From Osedax frankpressi (taxonomy: Eukaryota; Annelida; Polychaeta; Sabellida; Siboglinidae): 64,000 nt of DNA. The notes below the pieces were generated by a model that worked only from the letters and a program-made list of their open reading frames with translations, was not told the origin of the DNA and made no database searches. The position numbers and the translations under genes are program-made. Location: the NCBI GenBank assembly GCA_964035775.1, contig OZ038314.1, positions 20,364,658-20,428,657 of the forward strand. Direction: 5' to 3'. Of the stretch, positions 34,065 to 49,400 are shown piece by piece; within the stretch, counting starts at the first letter, position 1; the number at the start of each line of letters is the position of its first letter.

Positions 34065-34480
34065 CTATATATATTTACTATACCATGTATAAATACCATA
34101 ATATGGTATATATATATATATATATTTATATAAATATTTAACATGTTATTGTTACGCAGATGCCATATAGAAATATTTACTAAATGATATTAAGTGATTA
34201 TATGCAAGACGATTGTACAATATTTGCGAAACTTGAAAATAATTTTAAAAATAGATAAATAAATTGAATAAATATATTTGTTGAAATTTTATTTTTTACT
34301 TGTGTAATTAAGTGTTTTATAACACATGTTATCGCATGTTTTTACCACTTGTGTTTTTGTACGCGTGTTAACCAAGGTTTTAACAATAGCCATATTCCCG
34401 TGCAAACACGCAAATTTTACATATTTTGTGAAAAATACAGGTGTTATTCTCATCTGATATATTCGTAAGAATATTAAACT
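31790..34480 (+). mobile_element. T1: relic of a DNA-transposon-like element with GTGTT/AACAC subterminal repeats
   Basis: Coding scraps on the + strand include KLNGLYFDEKLDRTWHNDGT and LISETGTEFLTHITPVGLS (about 33060-33270), VGCDGTKV (about 33362-33392) and LLHVNELLLRCVFAKIDG (about 33724-33780). These match a family I recall in arthropod, cnidarian and mollusc genomes with an LYFDGRKD...GCDGT...HANELPLRHLF motif series; its superfamily is not settled for me. The left end (31800-32110) has several copies of a ttgtgttgagtaacaca-like palindrome and the right end (34290-34450) related ttgtgttt/gtgttaacc words. Stops break the frame. A 69-bp segment kept in T2 is missing at about 33037, between GAAA repeats. 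Confidence 0.6.
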
Positions 34481-36522
34481 GCTTTTTTAAATATACTCAA
34501 AACAACAGAATTTATTTTGTAATGATGGAATAATTACAATTCTTAAACAGTTACCCATAATTAGGAAAGTTATGGAATGACTATTAGTATGCATACATTT
34601 TGATAAAGACCATTGCAATGGGGCCTTACATACTGGGCTGTTATTCAAATGTTATATACAAATTAAGATATTCAAGGCTATGTTTCATCTTTATCATAGA
34701 AGAATTATATTTTTAAAGATGATTAAAATTCAATTTGCTTTATATGTTCTATTATAAAAACAGACCGATATAATGTTATACATGTACTAATATAATAACC
34801 TTATGATAATAATAACATCACAATAGATTAATGAAAGCTCAAATATATTTACATTTAAAAGTCTATCCGTCAATAGTCATAAAGTGTTGATATACAGGAA
34901 TATCACAAATATCACATTTATTATATATATCACAAATATAATAAAGAAAACTGACACCGCGAAATATTAGTAATTAACATTTATATATTTTACATACGCC
35001 TATAAATATGAGCAACATATTAATTTATATTTGTTTTTTGAATTTTGTTCTCTATAATTGTTAATATATATAAAACAATTCTCTAGATAGCCTTATAAGT
35101 CCATCCCATTCCTTTCGATTAATTAGATTATTACGATCAGTATTACCGTTTAATAAAGATTCCATATAAGTATAACAATTTAAATATGTTGTTATACTAC
35201 GAATAATAAACGGGACTATATATAACCAAATATTTCCATCTTAAATTTATATCTGTAATATTGTAATCATCAAACTCAACATATTCTGCTTATAAATATA
35301 TACTGTATTCAGAATTAATATAATATTAAATATTTAGTTTAGGAATTATAATCTCTATAATAGAATATCTATATTTCAATATCTTATTTTAAATAATTAT
35401 GATCGAAAAAAATGTATTTTTAATAATATCTAATTATATCTAATTATAATTATAACTTCTTTTAAAATAACTTGGAACTTTGAATTATAACTATTATATA
35501 AATTGGAAATTTTAATTATGACTTGAAACTTTTAAAAATAACTTACAACTTAAATATAATCTGTTACTTTTAAATAATAACTAGTAATAAATTAGATCAG
35601 TATAAAATAATAATTTTTTAAATATTCCCACTAATATTAACAAAATAAATAAAATTTGATTCATAGTGTATTTGAAACTTAAGACATGTAATTTATCTAT
35701 AGTGCAAAGTAGTGGTTACCCATCTCCAACTAGGGTTTAACAGACCTACAGTAAAGCTAATAAATGAATTGAACATGATTATTTGCATTAGTCATACTAT
35801 TTATATATATATATATATATAGATGACTATAACATCGAATTGTAGTTAGAGATAAGTTGTTTCAAATCTTTAGTAGTCAAAGTGACTTTTCGAAGTGTAA
35901 GCTGTAGTGATGTATGTTGGAGTTACAAGTTAGGTTTTATTTGAAATGTATACAATATATAATGATTAATTGAAATTTAGATTAAGTTATGGTCAGTTTA
36001 AAGAGGTTATAGTTCAATTTAAGTAGAAAATATGATTTCTATTATATTTATTTATAGTTATTTTTATATATAGTATAAATAAAAGAAAATAATATTATAT
36101 GAGACAAATTACAAATGTAAAGGTAATTCGTTTAGATGTATTTAATTGTTTAATTTATTTTATTATACTAATTGAAAGTATTAATACTTGTTTGTATTTA
36201 CAAATTAGTTCATTTTAAAATTAGAAATTTAGTGAAACAAATTAGCAAATTGATTTAAATATTAATGTTATTAGGTTTAATATTATCAACTTATTTGGTA
36301 GATTAACTATATATAGTTATATATATTACCATATCATCTTTTATCTATAACTTAGTATACCCAAATTAAATAATATAATATAATATTAATGTGTTGCAAA
36401 ATAATTTAAATAAGTTATGTAATGCAAACAGCTGACATCACATAGCTTATGTATTATGAGTATTGTCATGTAGCTACTTGCATTATTTGTTTAATAATTA
36501 TTCATAAACACCACTTATATTT
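34481..36522. other. P3 3' flank
   Basis: No gene. 35280-36522 is the shared 3' flank of the family (compare 6590-7800); 34481-35280 matches 58080-58860 upstream of P4's end. Confidence 0.55.
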
Positions 36523-39500
36523 TCAGACTATTACATACGCTACGATCACACCAACCTCGTCGATATCTCCGCGTAACATTTTCTTTTCACATGTTCCGCC
36601 TACGAGCAGTGTATTATGCATGCCTATTAGTTTGTAAAGTGATCCAGTCACACCTAAAATTCATATGCATGCGTTCAATAACAGTATCAACCAGAGGTTC
36701 AATAACATTATCAAGGTTCAATAACAGTATCAACTAGAGGTTGATAACATTATCAAGGTTCAATAACATTATCAAGGTTCAATAACAGTATCAACTAGAG
36801 GTTGATAACATTATCAAGGTTTAATAACATTATCAACTAGAGGTTGATAACATTATCAAGGTTCAATAACATTATCAACTAGAGGTTGATAACATTATCA
36901 AGGTTCAATAACATTATCAACTAGAGGTTGATAACATTATCAAGGTTCAATAACATTATCAACTAGAGGTTGATAACATTATCAAGGTTCAATAACATTA
37001 TCAACTAGAGGTTGATAACATTATCAAGGTTCAATAACATTATCAACTAGAGGTTGATAACATTATCAAGGTTCAATAACATTATCAACTAGAGGTTGAT
37101 AACATTATCAAGGTTCAATAACAGTATCAACTAGAGGTTGATAACATTATCAAGGTTCAATAACAGTATCAACTAGAGGTTGATAACATTATCAAGGTTC
37201 AATAACATTATCAACTAGAGGTTGATAACATTATCAAGGTTCAATAACATTATCAACTAGAGGTTGATAACATTATCAAGGTTCAATAACATTATCAACT
37301 AGAGGTTGATAACATTATCAAGGTTCAATAACATTATCAACTAGAGGTTGATAACATTATCAAGGTTCAATAACATTATCAACTAGAGGTTGATAACATT
37401 ATCAACTAGAGGTTGATAACATTATCAAGGTTCAATAACATTATCAACTAGAGGTTGATAACATTATCAAGGTTCAATAACATTATCAACTAGAGGTTGA
37501 TAACATTATCAAGGTTCAATAACATTATCAACTAGAGGTTGATAACATTATCTAGGTTCAATAACAGTATCAACTAGAGGTTGATAACATTATCAAGGTT
37601 CAATAACAGTATCAACTAGAGGTTGATAACATTATCAAGGTTCAATAACATTATCAACTAGAGGTTGATAACATTATCAAGGTTCAATAACATTATCAAC
37701 TAGAGGTTGATAACATTATCTAGGTTCAATAACAGTATCAACTAGAGGTTGATAACATTATCAAGGTTCAATAACATTATCAAGGTTTAATAACATTATC
37801 AAGGTTCAATAACATTATCAAGGTTCAATAACATTATCAACTAGAGGTTGATAACATTATCAAGGTTCAATAACATTATCAAGGTTTAATAACATTATCA
37901 AGGTTCAATAACATTATCAAGGTTCAATAACATTATCAAGGTTCAATAACATTATCAACTAGAGGTTGATAACATTATCAAGGTTCAATAACAGTATCAA
38001 CTAGAGGTTGATAACATTATCAAGGTTCAATAACATTATCAACTAGAGGTTGATAACATTATCAAGGTTCAATAACATTATCAAGGTTTAATAACATTAT
38101 CAAGGTTCAATAACATTATCAAGGTTCAATAACATTATCAACTAGAGGTTGATAACATTATCAAGGTTCAATAACAGTATCAACTAGAGGTTGATAACAT
38201 TATCAAGGTTCAATAACAGTATCAAGGTTCAATAACATTATCAAGGTTCAATAACATTATCAAGGTTCAATAACAGTATCAACTAGAGGTTGATAACATT
38301 ATCAAGGTTCAATAACATTATCAACTAGAGGTTGATAACATTATCAAGGTTCAATAACATTATCAACTAGAGGTTGATAACATTATCAAGGTTCAATAAC
38401 ATTATCAACTAGAGGTTGATAACATTATCAAGGTTCAATAACAGTATCAACTAGAGGTTGATAACATTATCAAGGTTCAATAACATTATCAAGGTTTAAT
38501 AACATTATCAAGGTTCAATAACATTATCAAGGTTCAATAACATTATCAACTAGAGGTTGATAACATTATCAAGGTTCAATAACAGTATCAAATGGAGTTT
38601 GATAACATTATCAAGGTTCAATAACAGTATCAACTAGAGGTTGATAACATTATCAAGGTTCAATAACATTATCAACTAGAGGTTTATAACATTATCAAGG
38701 TTCAATAACAGTATCAACTAGAGGTTGATAACATTATCAAGGTTCAATAACATTATCAACTAGAGGTTGATAACATTATCAAGGTTCAATAACATTATCA
38801 ACTAGAGGTTGATAACATTATCAAGGTTCAATAACATTATCAACTAGAGGTTGATAACATTATCAACTAGAGGTTGATAACATTATCAAGGTTCAATAAC
38901 ATTATCAACTAGAGGTTGATAACATTATCAAGGTTCAATAACATTATCAACTAGAGGTTGATAACATTATCAAGGTTCAATAACAGTATCAAATGGAGTT
39001 CAATAACATTATCAAGGTTCAATAACATTATCAACTAGAGGTTGATAACATTATCAAGGTTCAATAACAGTATCAACTAGAGGTTGATAACATTATCAAG
39101 GTTCAATAACAGTATCAAATGGAGTTCAATAACATTATCAAGGTTCAATAACATTATCAACTAGAGGTTGATAACATTATCAAGGTTCAATAACAGTATC
39201 AAATGGAGTTTGATAACATTATCAAGGTTCAATAACATTATCAACTAGAGGTTGATAACATTATCAAGGTTCAATAACAGTATCAACTAGAGGTTGATAA
39301 CATTATCAAGGTTCAATAACAGTATCAAATGGAGTTCAATAACATTATCAAGGTTCAATAACATTATCAACTAGAGGTTGATAACATTATCAAGGTTCAA
39401 TAACAGTATCAAATGGAGTTTGATAACATTATCAAGGTTCAATAACATTATCAACTAGAGGTTGATAACATTATCAAGGTTCAATAACATTATCAACTAG

Positions 39501-42500
39501 AGGTTGATAACATTATCAAGGTTCAATAACAGTATCAAGGTTCAATAACATTATCAAGGTTCAATAACATTATCAACTAGAGGTTGATAACATTATCAAC
39601 TAGAGGTTGATAACATTATCAAGGTTCAATAACATTATCAACTAGAGGTTGATAACATTATCAAGGTTCAATAACATTATCAACTAGAGGTTGATAACAT
39701 TATCAACTAGAGGTTGATAACATTATCAAGGTTCAATAACAGTATCAACTAGAGGTTGATAACATTATCAAGGTTCAATAACATTATCAACTAGAGGTTG
39801 ATAACATTATCAACTAGAGGTTGATAACATTATCAAGGTTCAATAACATTATCAACTAGAGGTTGATAACATTATCAAGGTTCAATAACAGTATCAACTA
39901 GAGGTTGATAACATTATCAAGGTTCAATAACATTATCAACTAGAGGTTGATAACATTATCAAGGTTCAATAACATTATCAACTGGAGGTTGATAACATTA
40001 TCAAGGTTCAATAACAGTATCAACTAGAGGTTGATAACATTATCAAGGTTCAATAACATTATCAAGGTTCAATAACATTATCAAGGTTCAATAACAGTAT
40101 CAACTAGAGGTTGATAACATTATCAAGGTTCAATAACATTATCAACTGGAGGTTGATAACATTATCAAGGTTCAATAACATTATCAACTGGAGGTTGATA
40201 ACATTATCAAGGTTCAATAACATTATCAACTAGAGGTTGATAACATTATCAAGGTTCAATAACATTATCAACTAGAGGTTGATAACATTATCAAGGTTCA
40301 ATAACATTATCAACTAGAGGTTGATAACATTATCAAGGTTCAATAACAGTATCAACTAGAGGTTGATAACATTATCAACTAGAGGTTGATAACATTATCA
40401 AGGTTCAATAACAGTATCAACTAGAGGTTGATAACATTATCAAGGTTCAATAACATTATCAACTAGAGGTTGATAACATTATCAAGGTTCAATAACAGTA
40501 TCAACTAGAGGTTGATAACATTATCAACTAGAGGTTGATAACATTATCAAGGTTCAATAACAGTATCAACTAGAGGTTGATAACATTATCAACTAGAGGT
40601 TGATAACATTATCAAGGTTCAATAACATTATCAACTAGAGGTTGATAACATTATCAAGGTTCAATAACAGTATCAACTAGAGGTTGATAACATTATCAAG
40701 GTTCAATAACATTATCAACTAGAGGTTGATAACATTATCAAGGTTCAATAACATTATCAACTAGAGGTTGATAACATTATCAAGGTTCAATAACAGTATC
40801 AACTAGAGGTTGATAACATTATCAAGGTTCAATAACATTATCAACTAGAGGTTGATAACATTATCAAGGTTCAATAACAGTATCAACTAGAGGTTGATAA
40901 CATTATCAAGGTTCAATAACAGTATCAACTAGAGGTTGATAACATTATCAACTAGAGGTTGATAACATTATCAAGGTTCAATAACATTATCAACTAGAGG
41001 TTGATAACATTATCAAGGTTCAATAACATTATCAACTAGAGGTTGATAACATTATCAAGGTTCAATAACATTATCAACTAGAGGTTGATAACATTATCAA
41101 GGTTCAATAACATTATCAACTAGAGGTTGATAACATTATCAAGGTTCAATAACATTATCAACTAGAGGTTGATAACATTATCAACTAGAGGTTGATAACA
41201 TTATCAAGGTTCAATAACATTATCAACTAGAGGTTGATAACATTATCAAGGTTCAATAACAGTATCAACTAGAGGTTGATAACATTATCAAGGTTCAATA
41301 ACAGTATCAACTAGAGGTTGATAACATTATCAAGGTTCAATAACATTATCAACTAGAGGTTGATAACATTATCAAGGTTCAATAACAGTATCAACTAGAG
41401 GTTGATAACATTATCAACTAGAGGTTGATAACATTATCAAGGTTCAATAACATTATCAACTAGAGGTTGATAACATTATCAAGGTTCAATAACATTATCA
41501 AGGTTCAATAACATTATCAACTAGAGGTTGATAACATTATCAAGGTTCAATAACAGTATCAACTAGAGGTTGATAACGTTATCAAGGTTCAATAACATTA
41601 TCAACTAGAGGTTGATAACATTATCAACTAGAGGTTGATAACATTATCAAGGTTCAATAACATTATCAACTAGAGGTTGATAACATTATCAAGGTTCAAT
41701 AACATTATCAACTAGAGGTTGATAACATTATCAACTAGAGGTTGATAACATTATCAAGGTTCAATAACATTATCAACTAGAGGTTGATAACATTATCAAG
41801 GTTCAATAACATTATCAACTAGAGGTTGATAACATTATCAAGGTTCAATAACATTATCAAGGTTCAATAACAGTATCAACTAGAGGTTGATAACATTATC
41901 AAGGTTCAATAACAGTATCAACTAGAGGTTGATAACATTATCAAGGTTCAATAACATTATCAAGGTTCAATAACAGTATCAACTAGAGGTTGATAACATT
42001 ATCAAGGTTCAATAACATTATCAACTAGAGGTTGATAACATTATCAAGGTTCAATAACAGTATCAACTAGAGGTTGATAACATTATCAAGGTTCAATAAC
42101 AGTATCAACTAGAGGTTGATAACATTATCAAGGTTCAATAGCATTATCAACTAGAGGTTGATAACATTATCAACTAGAGGTTGATAACATTATCAAGGTT
42201 CAATAACATTATCAAGGTTCAATAACATTATCAACTAGAGGTTGATAACATTATCAACTAGAGGTTGATAACATTATCAAGGTTCAATAACATTATCAAC
42301 TAGAGGTTGATAACATTATCAACTAGAGGTTGATAACATTATCAAGGTTCAATAACATTATCAAGGTTCAATAACATTATCAACTAGAGGTTGATAACAT
42401 TATCAAGGTTCAATAACAGTATCAACTAGAGGTTGATAACATTATCAAGGTTCAATAACATTATCAAGGTTCAATAACATTATCAACTAGAGGTTGATAA

Positions 42501-45500
42501 CATTATCAACTAGAGGTTGATAACATTATCAAGGTTCAATAACATTATCAACTAGAGGTTGATAACATTATCAACTAGAGGTTGATAACATTATCAAGGT
42601 TCAATAACATTATCAAGGTTCAATAACATTATCAACTAGAGGTTGATAACATTATCAACTAGAGGTTGATAACATTATCAAGGTTCAATAACATTATCAA
42701 CTAGAGGTTGATAACATTATCAAGGTTCAATAACATTATCAACTAGAGGTTGATAACATTATCAACTAGAGGTTGATAACATTATCAAGGTTCAATAACA
42801 TTATCAAGGTTCAATAACATTATCAACTAGAGGTTGATAACATTATCAAGGTTCAATAACAGTATCAACTAGAGGTTGATAACATTATCAAGGTTCAATA
42901 ACATTATCAAGGTTCAATAACAGTATCAACTAGAGGTTGATAACATTATCAAGGTTCAATAACATTATCAACTAGAGGTTGATAACATTATCAAGGTTCA
43001 ATAACAGTATCAACTAGAGGTTGATAACATTATCAAGGTTCAATAACATTATCAACTAGAGGTTGATAACATTATCAAGGTTCAATAACATTATCAACTA
43101 GAGGTTGATAACATTATCAAGGTTCAATAACAGTATCAACTAGAGGTTGATAACATTATCAAGGTTCAATAACATTATCAACTAGAGGTTGATAACATTA
43201 TCAAGGTTCAATAACAGTATCAACTAGAGGTTGATAACATTATTAACTAGAGGTTGATAACATTATCAAGGTTCAATAACATTATCAACTAGAGGTTGAT
43301 AACATTATCAAGGTTCAATAACATTATCAACTAGAGGTTGATAACATTATCAAGGTTCAATAACAGTATCAACTAGAGGTTGATAACATTATCAAGGTTC
43401 AATAACATTATCAACTAGAGGTTGATAACATTATCAAGGTTCAATAACATTATCAACTAGAGGTTGATAACATTATCAAGGTTCAATAACATTATCAACT
43501 AGAGGTTGATAACATTATTAACTAGAGGTTGATAACATTATCAAGGTTCAATAACAGTATCAACTAGAGGTTGATAACATTATCAAGGTTCAATAACATT
43601 ATCAACTAGAGGTTGATAACATTATCAAGGTTCAATAACATTATCAAGGTTCAATAACATTATCAACTAGAGGTTGATAACATTATCAAGGTTCAATAAC
43701 AGTATCAACTAGAGGTTGATAACATTATCAAGGTTCAATAACATTATCAAGGTTCAATAACAGTATCAACTAGAGGTTGATAACATTATCAAGGTTCAAT
43801 AACAGTATCAACTAGAGGTTGATAACATTATCAAGGTTCAATAACATTATCAACTAGAGGTTGATAACATTATCAAGGTTCAATAACATTATCAAGGTTC
43901 AATAACATTATCAACTAGAGGTTGATAACATTATCAAGGTTCAATAACAGTATCAACTAGAGGTTGATAACATTATCAAGGTTCAATAACAGTATCAACT
44001 AGAGGTTGATAACATTATCAAGGTTCAATAACATTATCAACTAGAGGTTGATAACATTATCAAGGTTCAATAACATTATCAACTAGAGGTTGATAACATT
44101 ATCAACTAGAGGTTGATAACATTATCAAGGTTCAATAACATTATCAACTAGAGGTTGATAACATTATCAAGGTTCAATAACATTATCAACTAGAGGTTGA
44201 TAACATTATCAAGGTTCAATAACATTATCAACTAGAGGTTGATAACATTATCAAGGTTCAATAACAGTATCAACTAGAGGTTGATAACATTATCAAGGTT
44301 CAATAACATTATCAAGGTTCAATAACAGTATCAACTAGAGGTTGATAACATTATCAAGGTTTAATAACATTATCAACTAGAGGTTGATAACATTATCAAG
44401 GTTCAATAACAGTATCAACTAGAGGTTGATAACATTATCAAGGTTCAATAACAGTATCAACTAGAGGTTGATAACATTATCAAGGTTCAATAACAGTATC
44501 AACTAGAGGTTGATAACATTATCAAGGTTCAATAACATTATCAAGGTTCAATAACATTATCAACTAGAGGTTGATAACATTATCAAGGTTTAATAACAGT
44601 ATCAACTAGAGGTTGATAACATTATCAAGGTTCAATAACAGTATCAAGGTTCAATAACAGTATCAACTAGAGGTTGATAACAGTATCAAGGTTCAATAAC
44701 AGTATCAACTAGAGGTTGATAACATTATCAAGGTTCAATAACAGTATAAACTAGAGGTTGATAACATTATCAAGGTTCAATAACATTATCAACTAGAGGT
44801 TGATAACATTATCAAGGTTCAATAACATTATCAACTAGAGGTTGATAACAGTATCAAGGTTCAATAACAGTATCAACTAGAGGTTGATAACATTATCAAG
44901 GTTCAATAACAGTATCAACTAGAGGTTGATAACAGTATCAACTAGAGGTTGATAACATTATCAAGGTTCAATAACAGTATCAACTAGAGGTTGATAACAT
45001 TATCAAGGTTCAATAACATTATCAACTAGAGGTTGATAACATTATCAAGGTTCAATAACAGTATCAACTAGAGGTTGATAACATTATCAAGGTTCAATAA
45101 CATTATCAACTAGAGGTTGATAACATTATCAAGGTTCAATAACAGTATCAACTAGAGGTTGATAACATTATCAAGGTTCAATAACATTATCAACTAGAGG
45201 TTGATAACATTATCAAGGTTCAATAACATTATCAACTAGAGGTTGATAACATTATCAACTAGAGGTTGATAACATTATCAAGGTTCAATAACATTATCAA
45301 CTGGAGGTTGATAACATTATCAAGGTTCAATAACATTATCGAATAGAGTGTCTATCAATAGGTCTATATATTCTTATATTTACTACTTGATCTTTAATAT
45401 GGTATTTTCTCGATTGCTACATTGGTTCCTATATCATCATACGATGCATGACGATATAGCATGCCTACATTTTAGAATGCATTACGTTAACCACATTTAC

Positions 45501-46360
45501 ATATACTTAAGGTTCGCTCCACTAGGCTATGCCGGCATTACCGCTATACTAACGGATGTCTTTGTAGATTCTCTTAAGATCTACATATAGGGAGACCACC
45601 CCGTTATCGATTGTAAGCGCCACGTGATGGAATTTGTTTTTTGTTATTCCCGTGGATAGCTGTGGTAATTTGGATAGCGTTTAATGAGGAAAATGCAGGT
45701 CAGGTCTGGCAAGATTTAGGGGCTACTCAGTTAAAATAGTGACGTAATTATCATTTAAATATTAAACTAGAGATAACTCCTTCATAGTGTAAATATAAAA
45801 TAAATGTCTATTTAGTGTGATAGAATATTTATATTATTAAATAAAATAAAAATTAATCATCGGAATTTTTTATAGATATTAATATAATAATATATTTAAA
45901 TACTACTGTAACTAATGCATTATTCTAACTAAGGGTAGTTTCAGTGATACGTCGTGGTATTCGTATTTATTGTCTGGTGTATGTTTGAATATCCTTATTT
46001 CTGCGGTTACCATATTACCATTTACCATATTTAGAGAAAAGTCTGGCTTACCCCATTTGCAACCATATTTCTCGATCAATGTTACTTTACCATCTGTATT
46101 AGTATTTGTTGGTAAGACCGAATAATTAATAATGTTACGTCATCTTTATCTAATACACTTTTGCTATAATGGAGGATAGTTTAGTACAGTAAGTATAGTG
46201 AGCAGGAATAGGAGTGTAATTATATATATGTGTTGGAAGTACGGTCTTAAAAGTTATTACAAACTTTGAGGTAATTCTGGTCGCACAAACATTGACATCG
46301 TAAATCGAGATAACCACATCATTGGGAATGTTTGCCTATCGTATATCACCTGTATATCAT

Positions 46361-46408
<48 letters not shown>

Positions 46409-49400
46409 TCATAAAAGAAATCATAAAAAATAACCATTATAACTATACTCCACTAACCTTCATATATGATCGTCCATCTAGATGCATAGCGTAAGAATTC
46501 AGAGATACCTTGGGGTAGGTTATGCTTGCCTCATTCCCATACTTGATGGTTATGGTTCGTGCATTATTACAACTCGTGTCATTCAGATTTTGCTCAAATT
46601 TGCTGAACGAGATCAGTGTGTATTTGTATATATATACATATGTATATATATATATATAAATTTATAATTGCATATATTAAAAATATATCGTAAAAGATAC
46701 AATACTTAAAATACATAAAAACTTACAATTGAATATAAAATTTATATTTTCACAAAGTCTACAGAAGATATAGATATGGACTTTGTAAAGAGTAAAATAA
46801 ATAGAAGGTAACAATATACAATCTTAATAATTAATAGTTTTAAAGTGAATACAAATAGAATATCAAATGATATTTATTATAACATTTATTTGACTTTAAC
46901 TAACAAGTTTGATATAACATCGCCACCTAAACAATCTGCAATAGTGGTGAGTTCTGATGTGTAATCTGTGGATTGCGTATTAATAGTAGTAGTAGGTTCA
47001 ACTGTTGTTGTATAAGTGTGGTAGTAGTACTTGCAGTAGTTGGTATTGCCAAGATGGTTATTGACTTTAGAGTAGCTTCACTGTCTGAGAATTTGTAACT
47101 AATAATATAGTCTTCAATATCTTATTAATTATATAAATTGGCATTATGAACAAAGAAAATCAATTAACTTTAATATTCACGAATAACTCAAAATAATTTA
47201 TTGATCTCTAATAAATTTATATTTTAAGAATAACCAAATCAAATCCAATCCCTAATCCAAACAAAATATAATATTCTAATATATTTAAAGTTACCTCAAA
47301 TCTAAATTAATTCATATATATTAAAACCGAAATAAAAAAGGGTTAACCTAAAACAAAATACACTAAACTAAATGCATACCCGAATTGAACACAAAAGCTA
47401 TCATAAGCATTATTCAAAAACAAAGCCTATAAAAAACTTAATAATATATAAACTTACATTTAACTCTAATTAAAATTCACACCGAATAGTTTTCATTGAA
47501 GTTTTACGTTTTATAGAATAGTATTATATATAACATGTACGTAAACAACTTAATTGTACTAGTAATACTAATAATTAAATAGAGAATATTTTAATATATT
47601 ATATCTAAATTGTAAATAGTATATACTATTTTATAAATAGGAGTACAATAAGTTAAATAATTATATCATATAGATCGCCGCGCTATTGATTTACGGTATT
47701 TAGATTCGTATTTTAATATGTTTAAATGAATTATAATATATTTTATTAAATTTCATTCAATTGGAGATATTTACACGTATACGCTGTAGATTCCCTACTT
47801 ATACATATTACATAACGGGCCTACATGTAAGGTCTTAAATACAATATGTAGATTAGATTAACTAAACGTGAGGAGAATAAAACTCGAAGGAATCCGGAAT
47901 CGTAAAATATAGCCATTCACATTAGTTACAATATACATTAAACTCCGGTTTGAGATATAATTATCATTCTCCAATTAATATCCATCATTGGCTTGTATTC
48001 AATATTTAATCTACTTCATGGATATATAGATCCATAACGTATATATAGGTCTAAATTATGACAAAAATTCGCTTTCTTGGAACTAACTAGATTGCCATGG
48101 TGTGGTTGCTTTGGTAGTGCGAATCGTACCGGAGCGATCGCAAGCTGATCCCGGAGCGGAGTAATGAAGGCAAGTCCTGGACTCCTGTTAAGTGAAATTG
48201 TTTACTCTAAATAATAGTTACTCAGACTATTGTTACTTTAGAGTATAGGGTCTAGTTGTACTTTGTAAATAAACTATATTATTACACGTCGGATGTAGAT
48301 TTGTAAATCTAACATTTGCGTTATATTTTGGCATAGCAATATAATCTATAATTAAATATTTGGAATTTATTTAGTTATAGAACAATTTTTATAATTTATA
48401 TTAATATATATTAATTTATATTAATTTATATTAATATATATTAATATATATTAATTTATATTAATTTATATTAATTTATATTAATTTATATTAATTTATA
48501 TTAATTTATATTAATTTATATTAATTTATATTAATTTATATTAATTTATATTAATTTATATTAATTTATATTAATTTATATTAATTTATATTAATTTATA
48601 TTATTTTATATTAATTTATATTATTTATATTAATTTATATTAATTTATATTAATTTATATTAATTTATATTAATTTATTTTAATTTATATTAATTTATAT
48701 TAATTTATATTAATTTATATTAATTTATATTAATTTATATTAATTTATATTAATTTATATTAATTTATATTAATTTATATTAAATTATATTAATTTATAT
48801 TAATTTATATTAATTTATATTAATTTATATTAATTTATATTAATTTATATTAATTTATATTAATTTATATTAATTTATATTAATTTATATTAATTTATAT
48901 TAATTTATATTAATTTATATAAATTTATATTAATTTATATAAATTTATATTAATTTATATTAATTTATATTAATTTATATTCAATAAAGACAGAAAATAC
49001 ATCTGAAAACGGTTATTTAACACAAATGTATATTATTGAATACTAATGTTTACCTGGTTCCAGAACATAAAACCACATGACATCGAAAATACGTCGACAA
49101 TAACTCCATTTTGTTTCACACACCATATATACCTGGAATATAATAAGTAATGTACATTTTTATTAGTTATATATCATAACGTATTTCTATATGCCAATAG
49201 TAAACTTGGTATATAATGGAGTCTATAATTATATAAATAGGTTATATAAATATTTAAATAATGAATAATCCTGTATATTAATTTTTCTAAATTTAATGGC
49301 ATAATAATTTCTGTTATTAAATAACTAAATTACAAAGTATTATATTTAAAATGATTTTTAATATAAATTATTAATTAATATTTATATTTTTTGTACATAT

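Noticed and set aside
36672-45340. CRISPR array or prophage-like repeat
   Set aside because: The units are contiguous with no unique spacers, and the setting is an intron of an animal gene.
36672-45340. Centromeric satellite
   Set aside because: It is confined to one intron in P3 and in P4, and grew between recognisable intron flanks.
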